Source: Erysipelotrichaceae bacterium
Lineage (GTDB): Bacteria > Bacillota_I > Bacilli_A > RFN20 > CAG-826
DNA length: 37,114 nucleotides
Assembly (NCBI GenBank): GCA_012837435.1
Contig: DURD01000023.1
Span: forward strand, 1 to 37,114
Direction: 5' to 3'
Under the pieces are notes generated by a model. It was not told where the DNA came from, searched no databases, and saw only the letters and a program-made list of their open reading frames with translations. The position numbers and the translations under genes were made by a program. This document shows, in pieces, positions 5,412 through 12,822 of this stretch; the first letter of the stretch is position 1, and each line of letters begins with the position of its first letter.

Positions 5412-7628
5412 TTATTTCTTGAAGTTTTTTGGACCTCTAAAAGGTGATTTGTTGGGACGATTTGAGGGGCGTTCAAAACGAGTTTTTCTCTCTTTACTTT
5501 CCTCGTAGCCTTCGGGCTTTTCGCTGAACTCTTTGTGAGAAACTTTCACTTTGCCTTTTTCATCGATTTCGATAACTTTCACTTTGAGAGTGTCACCGAC
5601 TTTCACCACATCTTGCGCTTTATCGATATAGCCATAGCCTAGTTGCGAAACGTGACACAACCCATCGACATTGCCGAACAAGTGCACAAACGCTCCGTAA
5701 TCTTCCACGCGATTGACTTCGCCTTCATACACTTCGCCAACTTTCGCTTCTCTAATGATATCTAAAATCAGACTCTTGGCTTTATTAATTGTCTCTCTTT
5801 CCATGTGATAAATAGTCACTTGACCATTATCTTCGATATCGATTTTGACTCCATCGCATTGGGCGATGATTTCATTGATAACTTTGCCACCCGTACCGAT
5901 GATTTCTCTAATCCGATCCACATCGACAAAGAAAGTGTCCATCTTGGGAGCGTATTTACCGACATCGGGACGCGGTTCAGAAATGGCTTCAACCATCACT
6001 TCACGAACTTGCTTTCGAGCGAAGTTCGCTTGTTCCAAAGCTTCTTTTAAAACTTGACGAGTCACTCCTTTAATTTTGATATCCATCTGTAAAGCAGTGA
6101 TCCCTTTTTCAGTACCCGCCACTTTGAAGTCCATATCGCCAAAGTGATCTTCTAAACCTTGGATATCGGTGAGGATGGTATAAGGGTGGTTGCCATCTAA
6201 TGGACCAGAAGAAATTAAACCCATGGCGATACCGGAAACTATACCTTTAATCGGCACACCCGCGGCCATTAGGGACATACATGAAGCGCAAATAGAGGCT
6301 TGAGATGATGAACCGTTTGATTCGACGACTTCCGCGACCGTTCTAATGGTGTAGGGAAATTCTTCTTCGCTCGGAATGACATAGGAAAGGGCTCTTTCAC
6401 CGAGAGCACCATGACCAATTTCTCTTCTACCTGGAGAACCCATTCTACCGATTTCGCCGACTGAATAGGGCGGAAAGTTATAGTGATGCATCCAGTGACG
6501 CGTATCTTCTTCTGTTAAGTTTTCAATAATTTGCGCATCGCTTTTAGCGCCTAATGTCGTCACCGAAATAACTTGTGTTTGACCGCGCGTGAACATCGCA
6601 GAACCATGGACTCTTGGAAATAAGTCAATCTGGGCATCTAGAGGACGAATTTCATCAACTTTACGGCCGTCAGGTCTAATTTTTTCATCGGTAATCAAGC
6701 GACGAACTTCTTTGGCGATGAGACCTTCTAGAGTTTCATTGACCATGCCTAAAACCTTATTGCGGGTCTTTTCGTCTTCATAATGACGCGCCTCGTAATC
6801 GTTTATAATTTCTTCTTTAATAGCATTAATGGCATCTTGTCTCTCTAATTTATCGAAGATTGAAATAGCTTTTTTAAGCCTTTCTTCTGCGCGATCAGTC
6901 ACATCTTTTTGGATTTCAGGATCGCATTCATATAATTCAATTTCTCTTTTTGGTACACCGACTTCTTGGATGATTTCCTTTTGCCACTCACACAATTTTT
7001 TGATAGCCTCGTGGCCGAACATCAAAGCATCGAGCATATCTTCTTCGCTGATTTGATCGGCTCCCGCTTCCACCATGTTGATGGCTTCTATTGTCCCAGC
7101 GACCGCTAGATCGATATCAGATTTTGCTCTTTCTTCCACGGTGGGATTGATGATTAATTTACCGTCGACTCGACCTACATACACTCCAGCAATCGGGCCA
7201 TCAAAAGGAATATCAGAAATGCCTAATGCTAAAGATGAACCTAGCATCGCCGTCATTTCCGGAGTGCAGTCTTGTTCAACACTCAATACCGTGTTGACGA
7301 TTTGGACTTCGTTGCGGAAGCCTTCGGAGAACATCGGTCTAATGGGGCGATCAATTAATCTAGCAGTTAAGGTGGCGTGTTCCCCTGGACGACCTTCTCT
7401 TCTTAAGAAGGAGCCAGGAATTTTGCCGACGGCATATTGCTTTTCTTCATAACCGACTGTTAATGGGAAAAAATCTCCCTCTTTCGGTTTGTCAGCACAA
7501 CAAACGGTGGAAAGAATGGCGGTATCATTTAATCTCACCAGCACCGCCCCATCGGCTTGCTTAGCGATTTCGCCCGTTTCAACGACAAATTTCTTTCCCT
7601 CGAACTCTAATTCGAATACTCTTTTCAT
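5412..7628 (-). CDS. pnp: Polyribonucleotide nucleotidyltransferase (PNPase)
   Basis: A 738-residue phosphorolytic 3'-5' exoribonuclease of the RNA degradation machinery. Two RNase PH domains are visible: the first near residues 10-140 (GKIPGSFLRREGRPGEHATLTARLIDRPIRP), the second near 315-545 (IRPDGRKVDEIRPL, FTRGQTQ, FPYTIRTVAEVVESNGSSSQAS). A KH domain (REIIGTGGKVINEI, about 560-575) and an S1 domain (VGEVYEGEVNRVEDYGAFVHLFGNVDGLCHVSQ, about 620-690) follow, then a basic disordered tail. Length is normal. The ATG has a good ribosome binding site (AGAGGT). It has its own promoter and terminator and lies downstream of rpsO, with an exporter gene between. Confidence 0.97.
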   Translation of the reverse strand: MKRVFELEFEGKKFVVETGEIAKQADGAVLVRLNDTAILSTVCCADKPKEGDFFPLTVGYEEKQYAVGKIPGSFLRREGRPGEHATLTARLIDRPIRPMFSEGFRNEVQIVNTVLSVEQDCTPEMTAMLGSSLALGISDIPFDGPIAGVYVGRVDGKLIINPTVEERAKSDIDLAVAGTIEAINMVEAGADQISEEDMLDALMFGHEAIKKLCEWQKEIIQEVGVPKREIELYECDPEIQKDVTDRAEERLKKAISIFDKLERQDAINAIKEEIINDYEARHYEDEKTRNKVLGMVNETLEGLIAKEVRRLITDEKIRPDGRKVDEIRPLDAQIDLFPRVHGSAMFTRGQTQVISVTTLGAKSDAQIIENLTEEDTRHWMHHYNFPPYSVGEIGRMGSPGRREIGHGALGERALSYVIPSEEEFPYTIRTVAEVVESNGSSSQASICASCMSLMAAGVPIKGIVSGIAMGLISSGPLDGNHPYTILTDIQGLEDHFGDMDFKVAGTEKGITALQMDIKIKGVTRQVLKEALEQANFARKQVREVMVEAISEPRPDVGKYAPKMDTFFVDVDRIREIIGTGGKVINEIIAQCDGVKIDIEDNGQVTIYHMERETINKAKSLILDIIREAKVGEVYEGEVNRVEDYGAFVHLFGNVDGLCHVSQLGYGYIDKAQDVVKVGDTLKVKVIEIDEKGKVKVSHKEFSEKPEGYEESKERKTRFERPSNRPNKSPFRGPKNFKK

Positions 7629-7658
7629 TTTTTTACCTCTTTTTTATCAACAAAATTA

Positions 7659-7687
7659 ATTATACTAAAAACCCACCCTTTTGTGAA
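7659..7687 (-). promoter_or_regulatory. pnp promoter
   Basis: On the minus strand TTCACA (7682-7687) is separated by 17 nt from a perfect TATAAT (7659-7664), about 31 nt before the pnp ATG. The match to a housekeeping sigma promoter is strong. Confidence 0.75.
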
Positions 7688-7752
7688 ACAATTAATAAGA
7701 CTATTAATCGGAATCAAAAGACAATGTTTTCACTAACAAAAAAGGTGGTTTT
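7667..7752 (-). terminator. Long imperfect terminator-like hairpin between the ThrE-type gene and pnp
   Basis: Just after the exporter stop codon the minus-strand RNA carries AAAAACCACC plus T-rich sequence and GTGAAAACA. About 35 nt later comes the near-complement TGTTTCAC, AAAAGGGTGGG and TTTTT. Together they make a long bulged stem ending in a U-run. An inner 6-bp hairpin (ATTAAT repeats, 7690-7707) sits in the loop. It probably ends the exporter transcript; its 3' arm overlaps the pnp promoter. Confidence 0.6.
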
Positions 7753-9021
7753 TTATTCATGATTGTCCGCTTTAAGTTTTTTAAAGAATTTAATTTTTCT
7801 ACCATAGTGAACGACGGTGGAACAAAGGACAAACCCAATCGATATCCCGATTAAGGAAAGGCCTAAATCAGGTCCAAATCTACCCACTAAATCAATATTG
7901 CCCCATATTAAGCCTAGGGAAGTGTAATATAATAAATCTCCAGGAATTAAGGGAATAATCGAAGGATACAAAAACAAAGTCGAAGGTTCTTTTCTACTAA
8001 CCCCTAATATTTCGCTATATAGAGCAGCACAGAAAGCCGCGAGCATCGTATAAAGAAAGCGGTAATTTGGCCAAGCGAGTTGAAACAAAATATAGAAGAT
8101 TCTTACGATAGTCCCCCCGATAGCGGCAAAGACAATTTCCTTGATTTGTATATTGAAAACCACGCTAAATCCTGCGGAAACTAGTAGACTTAAGACTACT
8201 AATTCAGTCGCATTAACGAAATTAATTTCAGAAACGACAATGCTGTCTTCAAAACGCGGATAGCCCACTAGACCTTCTAAAAGGAAATAAGCCGCGGCGA
8301 CCCCAGCGACAATCGAACACACTTCGAATATCACTTTTAAAAATTCTATAATCCCATTCATTTCATTCCCACTTAAAAGATTTCGGGCACAGTTAATCAT
8401 TTGAATACCTGGGATGAGGAAAAATGCGTTGGTAATCGCTACGACATAAAAGTTACCAATGAGATGAGCGGCATATAAAAGCATCGCAATCACACTGCAT
8501 AAAAACATACTTATAAAATTAGCGACAATTTTGCTTAACTGAATTTTACTTGTCAGTTTATTGATACCAAAAAGCATTAGGGTGTTTAATTCGATGACTA
8601 ATAATTCTCTGATTCCTGCATTAAAAATTCTTCCAAGAGCCATCATAGCAATTAAATAACCAATTAAGATTATCCACCAAGGGAAATCATTGCTTTTAAT
8701 CTCACTTAATAAATCTCGGAGTGTAGTGACATCAGGAGTATGGTCTCTCACATAATACGATAAGTGAGTCAGTTTCTTTAATCTTTCTAAATTAAAAGAT
8801 TGAGAGGGAACATCAGTTTGACGATGGGCATAATACTGCTTATCATCTTTTGCGGATAAGGAAATGCGCGTGGTAAGATTAGCGCAAGTGACATCATGCA
8901 ACCCATAAGCATGGCAAATGCGTTCGATACTCAAATCAACGCGCTCAATATTCGCACCGCAAACAATCATCTGTTTGCCTAATTCTTTACAAAAATCTAA
9001 AATATACTCGACTTTTTCCAT
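7753..9021 (-). CDS. ThrE-family threonine/serine exporter-like membrane protein
   Basis: A 422-residue protein with the two-part ThrE layout: an N-terminal cytoplasmic DUF1212-type domain (residues 1-100; GKQMIVCGANIERVDLSIERICHAYG, LTTRISLS) followed by about ten hydrophobic segments covering both the DUF1212 and DUF3815 membrane halves (IPGIQMINCARNLLSGN; FLYPSIIPLIPGDLLYYTSLG). The family exports threonine and serine in Corynebacterium and carries succinate or other small acids as split YjjP/YjjB proteins, so the substrate is open. It sits between rpsO and pnp, where these two usually adjoin, with a terminator on each side, so it is probably an insertion of independent function. Confidence 0.85.
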   Translation of the reverse strand: MEKVEYILDFCKELGKQMIVCGANIERVDLSIERICHAYGLHDVTCANLTTRISLSAKDDKQYYAHRQTDVPSQSFNLERLKKLTHLSYYVRDHTPDVTTLRDLLSEIKSNDFPWWIILIGYLIAMMALGRIFNAGIRELLVIELNTLMLFGINKLTSKIQLSKIVANFISMFLCSVIAMLLYAAHLIGNFYVVAITNAFFLIPGIQMINCARNLLSGNEMNGIIEFLKVIFEVCSIVAGVAAAYFLLEGLVGYPRFEDSIVVSEINFVNATELVVLSLLVSAGFSVVFNIQIKEIVFAAIGGTIVRIFYILFQLAWPNYRFLYTMLAAFCAALYSEILGVSRKEPSTLFLYPSIIPLIPGDLLYYTSLGLIWGNIDLVGRFGPDLGLSLIGISIGFVLCSTVVHYGRKIKFFKKLKADNHE

Positions 9022-9038
9022 TTTCTAACTTTCCTATG

Positions 9039-9061
9039 AAAAAACCGCACTACTGCGGTTT
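9039..9061 (-). terminator. Rho-independent terminator after rpsO
   Basis: The minus-strand RNA reads AAACCGCA-GTAG-TGCGGTTT (9042-9061), an 8-bp perfect stem, followed by U residues (TTTTTTC). It lies 18 nt after the rpsO stop and just before the ThrE-type start. Confidence 0.9.
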
Positions 9062-9079
9062 ATCATGCTCGATGAATCA

Positions 9080-9349
9080 CTATTTTCTCAAACCTAATTC
9101 GATGATGATTTTGTGATAAGCATCGCGATCAGTTTTAATGAGATAATCTAACAAATTACGACGATGACCGACGAGGATCATCAAACCGCGTTTGCTAGCC
9201 GCATCTTTGTGATTGGCTTTTAAGTGAGCGGTTAAATTTTTAATTTGTTCAGTTAACAAAGCTACTTGCACTTGGATGGAGCCCGTATCTTTCTCATTTT
9301 TGCCGAATTTCTTAACGATCTCGGCTTTTCTTTCTTTGGTTAAGGCCAT
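9080..9349 (-). CDS. rpsO: 30S ribosomal protein S15
   Basis: An 89-residue protein of standard S15 length with the conserved core GSIQVQVALLTEQIKNLTAHLKANHKDAASKRGLMILVGHRRNLLDYL. It binds 16S rRNA at the central-domain three-way junction early in 30S assembly. A strong ribosome binding site (AGGAGG) lies 8 nt before the ATG. It has its own promoter and terminator although ribF and truB lie upstream on the same strand. Its 100-nt leader may carry an autoregulatory structure. Confidence 0.98.
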   Translation of the reverse strand: MALTKERKAEIVKKFGKNEKDTGSIQVQVALLTEQIKNLTAHLKANHKDAASKRGLMILVGHRRNLLDYLIKTDRDAYHKIIIELGLRK

Positions 9350-9433
9350 TGAAATACCCTCCTACATTTTCTTAACTAATTTCCGGGAGTAGCGTTAGGG
9401 ACTCGCTTGTCCTAGAAAAAAGTCGCCGTGAAT
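9350..9433 (-). promoter_or_regulatory. rpsO leader with GC-rich structured segment
   Basis: Between the promoter and the S15 start the leader contains a GC-rich section unlike its AT-rich surroundings. It holds GGAC...GTCC hairpin arms (about 9400-9416) followed by ACTCCCGG. S15 represses its own translation through unrelated leader structures in several bacteria, so this is a reasonable candidate for such an element. No known class was recognised. Confidence 0.35.
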
Positions 9434-9461
9434 ATGATATATTCTTTTTGATTTATTTCAA
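9434..9461 (-). promoter_or_regulatory. rpsO promoter overlapping the end of ribF
   Basis: TTGAAA (9456-9461) and TATCAT (9434-9439) are separated by 16 nt on the minus strand. Each is one base from consensus. The -35 lies inside the last codons of ribF. Confidence 0.65.
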
Positions 9462-10349
9462 AGTGTTTTTTGCGACTTCTTCATCTTTTGCTATTTGTTT
9501 TCTCAAATCTTCTATTTCAGGGAATTGAATAATAGGACGGATGTAAGAGACAAAATCGACAGAGAGGACTTTGCCATATATATTTTCATTAAAATCGATG
9601 ATGTGGACTTCGATAATCGGTTTTAACAATTGGTTAATCGTGGGATGAGTTCCCACGGAGATGAGGGCTTTCTTTTTCCGTCTCAAGGAATGAGCATAAC
9701 CTATATACACACCTTCTTTCGGAAAAACATAAGGGTATTCCAGTTCTAGATTAGCAGTGGGAAATCCTAGTTTCTTTCCTTTGCGCTCGCCTTCGATAAC
9801 TAAACCACAAATGCGATAAGGACGGCCGAGATATGATTGGGCTTTTTCCATCTCGCCATTTTCCACAAATTCTCGTATTTTTTTCGAAGATATTTTCGCA
9901 TAATCTATCTTTTCTAGGGGAATCACCACTACATCAAAAAATTGCTTTAAATAACGGGCATCCCCTTCTGCGAGTAAGCCAAATTTATAATCTTCGCCGA
10001 CATAAATCTTCTTGGGATTAAGTGGCTTTAAAACTCTCTGGATAAATTCATCTTTTGTCACTTTTAATGTCTGGACATCGAAATGCATGAGATAGAGATA
10101 CTTCACTCCCATATCTTCTAAAATATCCGCTTTATCAAAAGTGGACGTTAAACTAAAATTTTCTTTTTTTCCTAATAGAACCGCGGGAGCGACATCAAAA
10201 GTCATGACACCGACTGGTCCTCCCTCCTTTAAAGCGGCCTTGATTAATTTTTGATGACCTAAATGTAAACCATCATAAAAACCGAGACAGAGAATCAAAT
10301 CTTTATCGCCCGCTGGGACGTCTTCAATCGAGAAACTAATGATTTTCAA
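9453..10349 (-). CDS. ribF: Bifunctional riboflavin kinase / FAD synthetase
   Basis: Makes FMN and FAD from riboflavin. The N-terminal FAD synthetase (nucleotidyltransferase) domain shows GFYDGLHLGHQKLI. The C-terminal flavokinase domain shows GLVIEGERKGKKLGFPTANL and EVHIIDFNENIYGK. A GTG at 10367 is an alternative start, but the TTG at 10349 is preferred: it has an AGGGG ribosome binding site 8 nt upstream and gives the family-typical start (M)KIISFSIED. With TTG the protein has 298 residues and overlaps the truB end by 14 nt, indicating translational coupling. truB-ribF order is common in Firmicutes. Confidence 0.93.
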   Translation of the reverse strand: MKIISFSIEDVPAGDKDLILCLGFYDGLHLGHQKLIKAALKEGGPVGVMTFDVAPAVLLGKKENFSLTSTFDKADILEDMGVKYLYLMHFDVQTLKVTKDEFIQRVLKPLNPKKIYVGEDYKFGLLAEGDARYLKQFFDVVVIPLEKIDYAKISSKKIREFVENGEMEKAQSYLGRPYRICGLVIEGERKGKKLGFPTANLELEYPYVFPKEGVYIGYAHSLRRKKKALISVGTHPTINQLLKPIIEVHIIDFNENIYGKVLSVDFVSYIRPIIQFPEIEDLRKQIAKDEEVAKNTLK

Positions 10350-11211
10350 AGCAGTAACCCCTGACACATTTATAATAACCTAAATCGCAATATTCATAAA
10401 TAGCGATGTAGTTATTGTTATCATCACTCACACAAAAAAGCGGTATCTTTTCTTCGAATATTTTAAGCGATAATTTTCCTCCGTGTTGAGCTTTTTTTAA
10501 GTTTTCTTTGTGAGTGATAACTTTTACAGGCATAACTTTTCTTAAGATGTCGCAGGTAGGAATTAAATCGTTTTCATCGACTTCTTTAACCTTCTTTGCC
10601 ATTGATACGTCCATATCTAATATCTTAGTTCTTCTCAAGTAAATAAGATGACCTAGAGTGTTTAGTTTTTCGGCAATGGTTTCGCCTAAAGCTCTAATGT
10701 AAGTCCCTTTACTAACGACTGCTTTAAAAGTTAAAACATTATCTTTAAAAGAAATTAATTCTAATTTCAAAACATCGATAGAACGGGTGGGTAGTTCCAC
10801 TTCTTCGTTTTCACGAGCGTATTCGTAAAGTCTTTTACCTTTAACGCGAACCGCTGAAATCAAAGGAACTTCTTGTTCAATTCGTCCCTCTAAAGAGGAA
10901 AAAACTTCTTTAATATCCTTGATTTCGATTGAGGGAACGGGCGCAGTTTCAACAGTTTGACCAGAGAGATCTCCGCTGTCAGTTTTACTGCCTAGTAGCA
11001 GAGAAGCTTCGTAAGTCTTAAACTGCGACTCGAGAAAACTCAAAGTCTTAGTAGCGCCATTAATGCCGACAATTAGTAAACCTGTGGCAAAGGGATCGAG
11101 TGTCCCCGAATGACCGACTTTTCTAGCGTTAAATCTTTTGCTAACGATATTGCAGACATCTCGCGAAGTAAAATCAATTTCTTTATCGATGAGGAGGAAG
11201 CCATTTTTCAT
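10336..11211 (-). CDS. truB: tRNA pseudouridine-55 synthase
   Basis: A 291-residue enzyme that isomerises U55 in the T-loop of tRNAs. Asp39 in GHSGTLDPFATGLL is the catalytic aspartate; KGTYIRALGETIAEKL and AHGG-like QHGGKLS near the C-terminus are further family signatures. The ribosome binding site is AGAGG, 11 nt before the ATG. It is divergent from the TtcA-GNAT gene, with only 39 bp between starts, and overlaps ribF. Notably, the only tRNA in this window (Thr, at 31055) lacks the U55 that TruB would modify. Confidence 0.96.
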   Translation of the reverse strand: MKNGFLLIDKEIDFTSRDVCNIVSKRFNARKVGHSGTLDPFATGLLIVGINGATKTLSFLESQFKTYEASLLLGSKTDSGDLSGQTVETAPVPSIEIKDIKEVFSSLEGRIEQEVPLISAVRVKGKRLYEYARENEEVELPTRSIDVLKLELISFKDNVLTFKAVVSKGTYIRALGETIAEKLNTLGHLIYLRRTKILDMDVSMAKKVKEVDENDLIPTCDILRKVMPVKVITHKENLKKAQHGGKLSLKIFEEKIPLFCVSDDNNNYIAIYEYCDLGYYKCVRGYCFENH

Positions 11212-11235
11212 CTTTAAAACCTCTATATAAAATAA

Positions 11236-11241
11236 TATAAT
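11236..11241 (+). promoter_or_regulatory. -10 box directly in front of the TtcA-GNAT gene
   Basis: A perfect TATAAT ends 9 nt before the ATG at 11251. Transcription should therefore begin within about 3 nt of the start codon, giving a leaderless or nearly leaderless mRNA. No ribosome binding site is present. A weak -35 (TTTAAA, 11213-11218) has 17-nt spacing. Confidence 0.55.
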
Positions 11242-11250
11242 TATTTGTAT

Positions 11251-12444
11251 ATGAAAGCAATTAGGACCATTTTAGCCCGTTTAAGACAAGCCGATAATAA
11301 GTATAATCTCATCAATCACGGCGATAAAATATTGATTGGTCTATCGGGAGGTAAAGACAGCGTGGCTTTAACCTATGCTTTATCTTTATATAGAAAATTT
11401 TCCAAGACTGATTTTATCATTCAACCTGTCATTTTAGATTTAGGGTTTCCTAATCTCGATTTTGCCCCTATGCGTGATTTTTGCGATTCTTTAGGTCTAA
11501 AACTTCTAGTGGTCGACAATAGAGAAATTTACAATATTTTACAAATTCAACAGAAGGATAAAGACCATTTGCCTTGCTCGATTTGTTCACGCATGAAAAA
11601 AGCTTCCATGAATAAAATTGCCAAACAATTAGGTTTTAATAAAGTATCTTTTGCTCATCACGCGGATGACGCTATCGAAACCTTCTTCATGAATTCTCTT
11701 TTTGGGGGGAGGATTGCTTCCTTTGCTCCTAAGATGCATCTTGATCGCGCGGATGTCACTTTCATTAGGCCATTAATTAACGTTAGGGAATCAGAAATTA
11801 CTAAACTAATAAAAGAAGAAAAATTACCAGTTCTAAAGTCGCACTGTCCAGCGAACCAGCAAACTAGAAGAGAAGAAATTAAACAGCTACTTAAGAATCT
11901 TTATCGTCAATATCCTTTGATAAAAGACAACTTGTTAACCATGCTGAGCAATTATGAAAAAGAAGATCTTTGGGGCAAGGAAATATCCTATCAAATTAAT
12001 CAAGAGGGCTTGACCTTAAAACCCGTCGTTACTCCGATGGACATGATGTACGTTTTAGATATTAGAAATAGAGTTTTTGTCCTCGAACAAAATGTCGATT
12101 ATTCTCTAGAAGTAATTCCCGAACAAGAAAAAGAAGCGCATCATTTTCTTATTTGTTATAAGGAAAAACCGATAGGCACTATTAGGTATCGCCCCACCGG
12201 TGAAAGAATCTTTAAAATTGAAAGATTTGCTATTCAAAAAGAATATCGCAATCAACATTTTGGAAAAGAATCCTTAAACTACTTAACCAACATGCTTATC
12301 GAGAAATTTAATCCCTGTACCATCTATCTCGATGCTCAGTATCATCTGCTAGAATACTATCAGAGTTTAGGTTTTGTGGAAGAGGGTGATATCTTTTACG
12401 AAGCTAATATCAAGCATATTAGAGTGTCTAAAATAGCTAAATAA
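11251..12444 (+). CDS. TtcA-like tRNA thiolase fused to a GNAT acetyltransferase domain
   Basis: A 397-residue protein from the ATG (a TTG two codons earlier is possible). Numbered from the ATG: the PP-loop ATP pyrophosphatase motif SGGKDS is at 32-37, Cys109 and Cys112 (PCSIC) plus Cys199 (SHCPAN) match the three cysteines holding the [4Fe-4S] cluster of TtcA-type 2-thiocytidine-32 synthases, and HHADDAIET follows. From about 258 a second domain begins, with RNRVFVLEQ, GTIRYRP, KIERFAIQKEYRNQHFGKESL and YYQSLGFVEEG, typical of GNAT N-acetyltransferases (ElaA-like). TtcA proteins normally end near 250-310 residues, so the acetyltransferase is an addition. Both halves look intact. It is a single gene with its own promoter, converging on rbfA. 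The acetyl acceptor is unknown. Confidence 0.85.
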   Translation: MKAIRTILARLRQADNKYNLINHGDKILIGLSGGKDSVALTYALSLYRKFSKTDFIIQPVILDLGFPNLDFAPMRDFCDSLGLKLLVVDNREIYNILQIQQKDKDHLPCSICSRMKKASMNKIAKQLGFNKVSFAHHADDAIETFFMNSLFGGRIASFAPKMHLDRADVTFIRPLINVRESEITKLIKEEKLPVLKSHCPANQQTRREEIKQLLKNLYRQYPLIKDNLLTMLSNYEKEDLWGKEISYQINQEGLTLKPVVTPMDMMYVLDIRNRVFVLEQNVDYSLEVIPEQEKEAHHFLICYKEKPIGTIRYRPTGERIFKIERFAIQKEYRNQHFGKESLNYLTNMLIEKFNPCTIYLDAQYHLLEYYQSLGFVEEGDIFYEANIKHIRVSKIAK

Positions 12445-12473
12445 AAGTAGACCAAGTTGGAGGTCTACTTTTT
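12443..12473. terminator. Bidirectional terminator between the TtcA-GNAT gene and rbfA
   Basis: An 11-bp perfect stem (AAAAGTAGACC at 12443-12453, GGTCTACTTTT at 12462-12472) with an 8-nt loop is flanked by T-runs on the plus strand and A/T on the other. It serves the convergent genes ending at 12444 and 12490. Confidence 0.9.
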
Positions 12474-12489
12474 ATCTTGTCCGTTAAAA

Positions 12490-12822
12490 TTATTTTGTTT
12501 TATTTAGCAACTCGCTAATGCGTTTTTCTCTTTTAAAACCTTCATCTAAAATGAATATAATGTCGGGACATCTTTTGGTGTCCAATCTTTTAGCGAGACT
12601 CGAACGAATGAAACCTTTTGACTTTTCTAAAACGTTCATCCCTTCTTCAATTTGTTCTTCGTACATAAAAGAAACGTAGACTTTAGCTTGACTAAGATCA
12701 TTGTTGACACGCACTTCAGGAATATTGACAAAACCGAGATTGGGATTTTTCATCTCAAACATGATGATTTCGGTAATGGATTTTCTGATAATGCCGTTAA
12801 TTCTTTCTTTTTTATTAGCCAT
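12490..12822 (-). CDS. rbfA: Ribosome-binding factor A
   Basis: About 110 residues from the ATG at 12822 (MANKKERINGIIRKSITEIIMFEMKNPNLGFVNIPEVRVNNDLSQAKVYVSFM...); a longer frame from 12876 would begin inside infB and lacks homology. RbfA binds the small subunit and assists late 16S rRNA maturation and cold adaptation. The ATG overlaps the infB stop by 8 nt (ATGGCTAA), with a GGTGG ribosome binding site upstream, so the genes are coupled. It is the last gene of the rimP-nusA-ylxR-infB-rbfA operon. Confidence 0.95.
   Translation of the reverse strand: MANKKERINGIIRKSITEIIMFEMKNPNLGFVNIPEVRVNNDLSQAKVYVSFMYEEQIEEGMNVLEKSKGFIRSSLAKRLDTKRCPDIIFILDEGFKREKRISELLNKTK

Noticed and set aside
7075-7452. 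125-codon plus-strand frame opposite pnp
   Set aside because: Antisense shadow of the first RNase PH domain; composition follows the pnp codons.
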